Below, one piece after another: positions 60,896-64,000 of a stretch of DNA of 64,000 bases. Both the position numbers and the translations under genes were made by a program. Numbering within the stretch: the stretch's first letter is position 1; each line of letters begins with the position of its first letter. Under the pieces are notes generated by a model that saw nothing but the letters and a program-made list of their open reading frames with translations, had not been told where the DNA came from and did no database searches. The stretch comes from JASSUD01 sp031963045 (GTDB lineage Bacteria; Pseudomonadota; Gammaproteobacteria; Burkholderiales; Burkholderiaceae): positions 15,498 through 79,497 of the forward strand of contig JASSUK010000014.1 of NCBI GenBank assembly GCA_031963045.1, in the 5' to 3' direction.

Positions 60896-62212
60896 ATGCT
60901 CGATTCCATTTACTGTAATGCTCCAAAGCATTCTGCTGCACAGGGCGCTTTGGTTCGAAAAAAGGTAACGGCGGTTTCATCTACTAAAGACTATGTACCA
61001 GGGTGTGACGATTGTTTGCACAATTTTTTAAATAAGTTACCCGAAGAATTGGTTCGCCAGATCCTCTCCCTTGCTTTATCGCATTTGCTCCCTCATGAAG
61101 TAGTACTACTAACCATGCGCCGCCAGGGGGGAGTAATGTTGGAGGCTTGGCCTGCTTTATGCTTGCAATTCCCCTGGCTTTTTCCGCATTACGTTTCTAC
61201 ACCCTTGGAATTTCGCGCATTGGTAGAGGATGCACAAACTTATGGTCGTAAAACATTTAAACAGATTTTTGACGGGTTGAATTTACTTCAGGAAAGCACA
61301 AAGAAGATGGAGGTTACAGACCTTCATCGTGGCGGGCTTTTAAAAAAAGGCTGGCTGTACGCTTTTGACGCTGGGTTGGGTGAAGAGGCTGAGAAACAAT
61401 TTTTATCATGGCTACAAGTACATCATGCTCGCACGCTTGCCTGTCTACGTTGGTTTCCCGCTCAAATTGAGACGACAGATTTATTAGAAGAAGCTGCAAA
61501 ATATAGAAATATAGATATTTTTAAGGCTATATTTGAATACCCTCTAAAGCATAATATTAGTTGGGAAGCACGGTCTTACAAAAGAGCTTTAAAACATATT
61601 GCATGCCGGGGCGATATTAAAATGGCCCACTATTTGCTTGATAAGTGCGATAAAAATAAAGATGTAAATCTAGATGATGGATTTCTCCATATAGCCGCTG
61701 AGGCCGGCAGTCTTGAAATAGTTAAGATGCTGCTTCAAAAAGGAGTGAAGCTAGATGCAAGCTATGGCGGAGAAACAGTTACAAAAGTGCTGGGCCGTAT
61801 TATTAGTACCTATTTTTTCTGTGAATCATCTGACAACACACCGTATCATAAAATGATAGTTAAACAGCTTGAGATTTTGGTGTATGTAGTACAAATGGGT
61901 ATAGAAAATGGTATCCCAGAAAATACGACTTTTTATACTGCATTGCAGCCTTATGTAAGTAACATTTTACACCGAGTAGGTTATTTGCCTCCCGACCAAG
62001 GATTATGGTTCACAAATTTTTTAATCAAAATCCGTGCAGATATTAAAGCGAAGAATAGTGATGACAATACCTTTTTGCATATAGGTGTACGCTTATTTTC
62101 AACCTTAATTTTATTCCCGCATACTTGTTATACATTCTGTTGGAATTGGATTGACTATTGCATTACAGCACTTCAAAGATTGCAATGGGGACGAACCCCA
62201 ACATTGCATTGA
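60896..62212 (+). CDS. F-box-like / ankyrin-repeat protein, truncated, candidate eukaryote-directed effector
   Basis: The 438-aa protein has a possible F-box-like helix pair near 45-65 (LNKLPEELVRQILSLALSHL) and helical material; one clear ankyrin repeat lies at 261-288 (DGFLHIAAEAGSLEIVKMLL), with partial repeats around 195-260 and at 383-400 (DDNTFLHIGVRLF). The C-terminus ends QWGRTPTLH, encoded by a family A fragment, so the protein appears cut short. F-box and ankyrin domains together occur in effectors that recruit host ubiquitin ligases, for example in Legionella. The F-box call is weak, the ankyrin call is good. Confidence 0.72.
   Translation: MLDSIYCNAPKHSAAQGALVRKKVTAVSSTKDYVPGCDDCLHNFLNKLPEELVRQILSLALSHLLPHEVVLLTMRRQGGVMLEAWPALCLQFPWLFPHYVSTPLEFRALVEDAQTYGRKTFKQIFDGLNLLQESTKKMEVTDLHRGGLLKKGWLYAFDAGLGEEAEKQFLSWLQVHHARTLACLRWFPAQIETTDLLEEAAKYRNIDIFKAIFEYPLKHNISWEARSYKRALKHIACRGDIKMAHYLLDKCDKNKDVNLDDGFLHIAAEAGSLEIVKMLLQKGVKLDASYGGETVTKVLGRIISTYFFCESSDNTPYHKMIVKQLEILVYVVQMGIENGIPENTTFYTALQPYVSNILHRVGYLPPDQGLWFTNFLIKIRADIKAKNSDDNTFLHIGVRLFSTLILFPHTCYTFCWNWIDYCITALQRLQWGRTPTLH
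62187..62208. repeat. Family A fragment inside the end of the ankyrin gene (A13)
   Basis: ACGAACCCCAACATTGC matches the inner arm of family A. It encodes the last residues of the ankyrin protein just before its TGA. Confidence 0.65.
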
Positions 62213-62288
62213 CATTTCGCATGTTTAAATAAAAAGCATCCAAATGCTTTTATAAAATCCAATATGAAATAAATATAAGGAATGGCGG

Positions 62289-64000
62289 ATGTTGGGTAAT
62301 GCTATTTCTCAAACCTTAATAAGCGGCCAAATGCAGGTGTTAGCGCAAAGCTATCTGGATCAGGCGCGCCTGCACAAGGGGGCGCAGCAGTTCAATATGG
62401 CCTTATTCTTGTATGGTCAGGCAAAAGTCGCTTTCAAAAATATCGCAGATACGCGTCAATTGGTTCCTGCGTTATCAGAGATAAAAGATGCATTCAACCA
62501 AGCCAGCACCCCGCAGACAGCCGATGATGAAGCGTTGCGACAACGTATTGCACAAGTCTATTTTGAGCGAGCCGAACTCCTGAAGAAGTTGGGCAAAGAG
62601 CACAAAGCGCAAGCGAGCTTTAAAAAAGCCCAAACTTGGGGCTATGAAGAAAAGCATCCTGCATCTATTTTTCCTGCCGCTTTGCGGTCTGTGAGTAATG
62701 TGTCAACGTTGGCGCAGACCGCCTCCTCTGCCTCCCTGTCTATCCAGCAAAAAAGCGCGCTGGTGGATTACCTGTTTGAAAGGGCGTTATCCACGTTGGG
62801 CTCCTTAGAAGTGTCCAATAAACCTAGCCTGTTTTTGGTGTATGCCCATGACAATCCTGTTCACGGACGGGCTGAGGCCACTACCTCTAAATATTTCGTC
62901 CATACGCTATCCAAAATCCAAGTCGATCTGTATTCAGACCAAACGCCGATGGGGAAAAAGTATTCCGGCTCGCCGGACGCGCTGAAACAGGATGGCAAGC
63001 TCGAAGATATTGTAACGAATCAGCTGTGTTTGCTGCCTACTCAGTTAAGAGCGGATGTGAAGCCGGTCAATAAGGTCGTCGTCTGTTGTTCTGAGGTATT
63101 AGGAAGCTATCTCAAATGGTCGGACTATCATCGCTTTTATCAGGCGCTTCGAGCCGCCTATTTGAAAGACAGCAAGCAACCCGTCAATCCAGAAATCCCC
63201 GAAATCCGTGAGGTGGTCAGAAAATTTTCCCAAGAGCCGGAATATAAAGCAGGGTTCCATCATGTGTTGACGGAAATGGCTTTTTTGCAAATCCGGGCAG
63301 AGTATTTGAAAGATCACGGCATTATCCCGGTTTCATTAACCCCAGGGAGCTATGATCAATGTTTAGCGACATTTATTTCAGCGACGACCGTTCGGATGGA
63401 GGATTGCCTGCGCTTTGACGCACCAGCACAAGCCAGCCAAGAAGTGTCTTTGAACCAAAGTCGGCACGGAGTGCTCTTTAAGCTGATTGAACGGTTGTTA
63501 GTAAGCAGCGATGAGGCCAAAACATTTCTAGACAAATTTTGGGAGGGGCATGGCCATTTCATCACGCGTTTAAAAAAAGAGTCTCCACTTGGCCCCCTTG
63601 AGTTTGCTCAGCAGATAGACCACATCTTCGACGACATCCGCACCGCGTTGCACCGTCAGCTGGCCTCCACCGTGCAGCAACACCACCAGCAACTATGGGT
63701 ACTAAATGCGGATCCTCGCACCACGCTAGAGACGCAGTATTTCGCTGCGCTGAAGCACGATGAGGCGTTTAAGCAAACCCAACAACTGTATGTTGAACCG
63801 CGCGGCACAGCAAACCTACATGGGAGGGCCGAGACGTTTGACCTTTTATCTACCGTGAAAGCACTGCTAACAGACAAACAGGTGGTGCTGTTAACCGGGG
63901 ACTCCGGGGCCGGTAAATCCACGTTAAACCGTTTGCTCGAAAAGCAGTTATGGGAAAAAAGAGCAGAACAGGATGCGATCCCGCTGTTTATCGCTTTAGC
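62289..64000 (+). CDS. Large STAND-like protein: TPR-like, TIR/SEFIR-like and NACHT-like P-loop (3' truncated by window edge)
   Basis: The frame starts at ATG 62289 (AAGGA 7 bases ahead) and runs open for 570 codons to the edge. Residues about 17-120 are TPR-like helices (QARLHKGAQQFNMALFLYGQ; ERAELLKKLGKEHKAQASF). Residues about 178-285 look like a TIR or SEFIR domain: strand KPSLFLVYAHDNP, then FVHTLSKIQVDLYSDQTP and VVVCCSEVLGSYLKW. A further helical region follows. Residues 530 onward begin a nucleotide-binding domain with P-loop GDSGAGKST (537-545). The order signalling domain then NACHT/NB-ARC then presumably repeats is that of bacterial NLR-like immune or signalling proteins. Downstream sensor repeats are not visible. 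Confidence 0.8.
   Translation, partial: MLGNAISQTLISGQMQVLAQSYLDQARLHKGAQQFNMALFLYGQAKVAFKNIADTRQLVPALSEIKDAFNQASTPQTADDEALRQRIAQVYFERAELLKKLGKEHKAQASFKKAQTWGYEEKHPASIFPAALRSVSNVSTLAQTASSASLSIQQKSALVDYLFERALSTLGSLEVSNKPSLFLVYAHDNPVHGRAEATTSKYFVHTLSKIQVDLYSDQTPMGKKYSGSPDALKQDGKLEDIVTNQLCLLPTQLRADVKPVNKVVVCCSEVLGSYLKWSDYHRFYQALRAAYLKDSKQPVNPEIPEIREVVRKFSQEPEYKAGFHHVLTEMAFLQIRAEYLKDHGIIPVSLTPGSYDQCLATFISATTVRMEDCLRFDAPAQASQEVSLNQSRHGVLFKLIERLLVSSDEAKTFLDKFWEGHGHFITRLKKESPLGPLEFAQQIDHIFDDIRTALHRQLASTVQQHHQQLWVLNADPRTTLETQYFAALKHDEAFKQTQQLYVEPRGTANLHGRAETFDLLSTVKALLTDKQVVLLTGDSGAGKSTLNRLLEKQLWEKRAEQDAIPLFIAL

Overview
The window looks like the chromosome of a reduced, host-associated betaproteobacterium of the Burkholderiaceae, most plausibly an endofungal bacterium of the Mycoavidus/Glomeribacter type. 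The basis is a set of Burkholderia-style gene neighbourhoods (leuB-asd; yajC-secD-secF; ispB facing rplU-rpmA-obg; ubiE-Tim44-ubiJ-ubiB-fmdB-DUF502-aspS). These are broken up by AT-rich orphan genes, an F-box-like/ankyrin protein, a toxin-antitoxin pair and two families of short dispersed palindromic repeats. The genus is an inference from protein and neighbourhood resemblance; no 16S gene is present and no search was run.

Layout. 1-931: C-terminal piece of a hybrid sensor kinase (receiver plus HPt). 1157-4670 (minus): asd, leuB and a family 4 glycosyltransferase. 4923-6339: cytochrome b561 and YceI. 6362-9670: divergent metR/metE. 10057-13403 (minus): yajC-secD-secF. 13907-16194: comF and a PLP-dependent metC-like enzyme. 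16320-20819 (minus): prepilin peptidase, PilC and PilB, with an unrelated AT-rich gene on the opposite strand between pilC and pilD. 21109-22866: two small DUF1640-like coiled-coil membrane proteins and a DUF1778/GNAT toxin-antitoxin pair with a palindromic operator. 22970-26576: tRNA-Pro(CGG), ispB, rplU, rpmA, obg. 26744-32027: rppH, a very large FAD/Fe-S oxidoreductase and a HIT protein. 32058-42573: ubiquinone genes (ubiE, ubiJ, ubiB), Tim44-like, FmdB, DUF502 and aspS, interrupted by two paralogous AT-rich orphan genes. 42716-50407: rsgA, orn, folA-thyA, fumC, lytic transglycosylase, ubiD. 50474-58999: orphan membrane protein, a hydrolase-like lipoprotein without its nucleophile, fabI, mscL, ribD-hemL, ribE. 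59009-64000: a double ABC permease without an adjacent ATPase, an F-box-like/ankyrin protein, and the start of a large TPR + TIR/SEFIR-like + NACHT-like P-loop protein that runs off the right edge.

Two repeat families shape the window. Family A (about 130 bp, arms beginning GTAGGTTGGTGGTGA) is a long inverted repeat found mostly just after gene ends. It supplies the stop codon of leuB, pilD and rsgA, and a fragment forms the end of the ankyrin gene. Family B (about 142 bp, imperfect terminal inverted repeats beginning AGGGCATG, central palindrome around GTACTTAAGTAC) resembles a MITE; half of one copy encodes the C-terminus of an orphan gene. Both often sit where the Burkholderia gene order appears broken.

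Functionally the core genes cover methionine and aspartate-family synthesis, ubiquinone, thymidylate/folate, riboflavin and heme precursor synthesis, protein export and basic translation. The accessory genes (ankyrin/F-box-like, STAND-like, orphan pairs, toxin-antitoxin) are the part most likely tied to life with a eukaryotic host or to defence.
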